From assembly GCA_016793585.1 (NCBI GenBank), contig JAEUJR010000694.1:1-5979 (forward strand): a stretch of DNA of 5,979 bases, in the 5' to 3' direction. The stretch is from Archangium sp. (GTDB lineage Bacteria > Myxococcota > Myxococcia > Myxococcales > Myxococcaceae). A program made the translations under genes and the position numbers. A model generated the notes under the pieces. It ran no database searches and was not told where the DNA came from. It was given only the letters and a program-made list of their open reading frames with translations. The first letter of the stretch is position 1. Each line of letters opens with the position of its first letter. Positions 5,779-5,979 of this stretch are shown here, one piece after another.

Positions 5779-5979
5779 TCAGTTCATCGTCACGCAAACG
5801 GCGTTGCCCTTGTCGGCGTAGAAGCCGGCGGTCAACGTCGTGATGCCCGTCATCGCGCAGAGGGTGAAGTTGAGGTTGAGGTTCTTGTTGCCGTTCGACA
5901 CCTGGTAGCCGCTGGGGCGGAAGATCTGGCCCGAGTTGCCACAGCCCTTCTGCACGTCGCAGATCTGGCCGTCGGAGCG
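5779..5979 (-). CDS. C-terminal end of a Cys-containing, probably secreted protein (runs off right edge)
   Basis: The last 66 codons of a gene are visible, ending in TGA (5779-5781); the start lies outside the window. The segment is rich in Gly, Asn, Thr and Ser with four cysteines: two close together near its beginning (QICDVQKGC), one in FTLCAM and one five residues from the end in AVCVTMN. Short alternating runs such as KNLNLNFTL look like beta strands. This composition fits an extracellular, disulfide-bonded beta domain, but no family is recognised and no signal peptide can be checked. The frame is supported by high GC at third positions and by the stop codon fitting tightly before the hairpin-bearing leader of the next gene. 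It points the same way as the MORN-repeat gene 73 nt downstream. Confidence 0.65.
   Translation of the reverse strand, partial: RSDGQICDVQKGCGNSGQIFRPSGYQVSNGNKNLNLNFTLCAMTGITTLTAGFYADKGNAVCVTMN

Noticed and set aside
1..5979. Defence system, CRISPR array, transposon, tRNA or rRNA
   Set aside because: No nuclease, helicase, reverse transcriptase, transposase or integrase motif, no spaced direct repeats and no RNA-gene signature were seen on either strand.

Overview
The window is high-GC bacterial DNA with every supportable gene on the minus strand, so transcription runs from right to left. The best taxonomic clue is a MYXO-CTERM-like tripartite anchor (Gly-Cys-Ser, hydrophobic stretch, Arg pair) in a secreted metalloprotease. 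It occurs with a Cys-rich GCGG/CGxC-repeat lipoprotein and a PAS-containing sensor kinase. Together these point to a myxobacterium (Myxococcota); the genus cannot be told from the sequence.

Layout in transcription order, right to left: (1) 5979-5779, the C-terminal end of a probably secreted Cys-containing protein of unknown function. (2) 5705-5205, a signal-peptide protein with MORN-type repeats, followed by a strong 13-bp hairpin at 5144-5174. (3) 5122-4484, a two-helix membrane protein with a probable small cytoplasmic beta-rich domain. (4) 4392-3178, a secreted matrixin-type zinc metalloprotease whose MYXO-CTERM-like anchor is internal rather than terminal. (5) 3131-2562, a response regulator with no DNA-binding domain. 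(6) 2555-468, a soluble pseudo-receiver/GAF/PAS histidine kinase. (7) 410-1, the N-terminal part of a Cys-rich lipoprotein that runs off the left edge.

Genes 4, 5 and 6 are tightly packed (46-nt and 6-nt gaps) and look like one operon: a cell-surface protease followed by a two-component pair. The kinase has all the residues needed for autophosphorylation and ATP binding, and the regulator has an intact phospho-Asp pocket, so they are probably cognate partners. The regulator has no effector domain, so its output is probably a protein-protein contact through its coiled-coil tail. The flanking genes mostly encode exported proteins of unknown role. All intergenic gaps are under 100 nt. I saw no mobile element, CRISPR array, tRNA or rRNA, and nothing resembling a defence island. 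The most unusual item is the protease: its ORF continues about 160 residues past the anchor, through a second signal-like segment, into an unrecognised domain.
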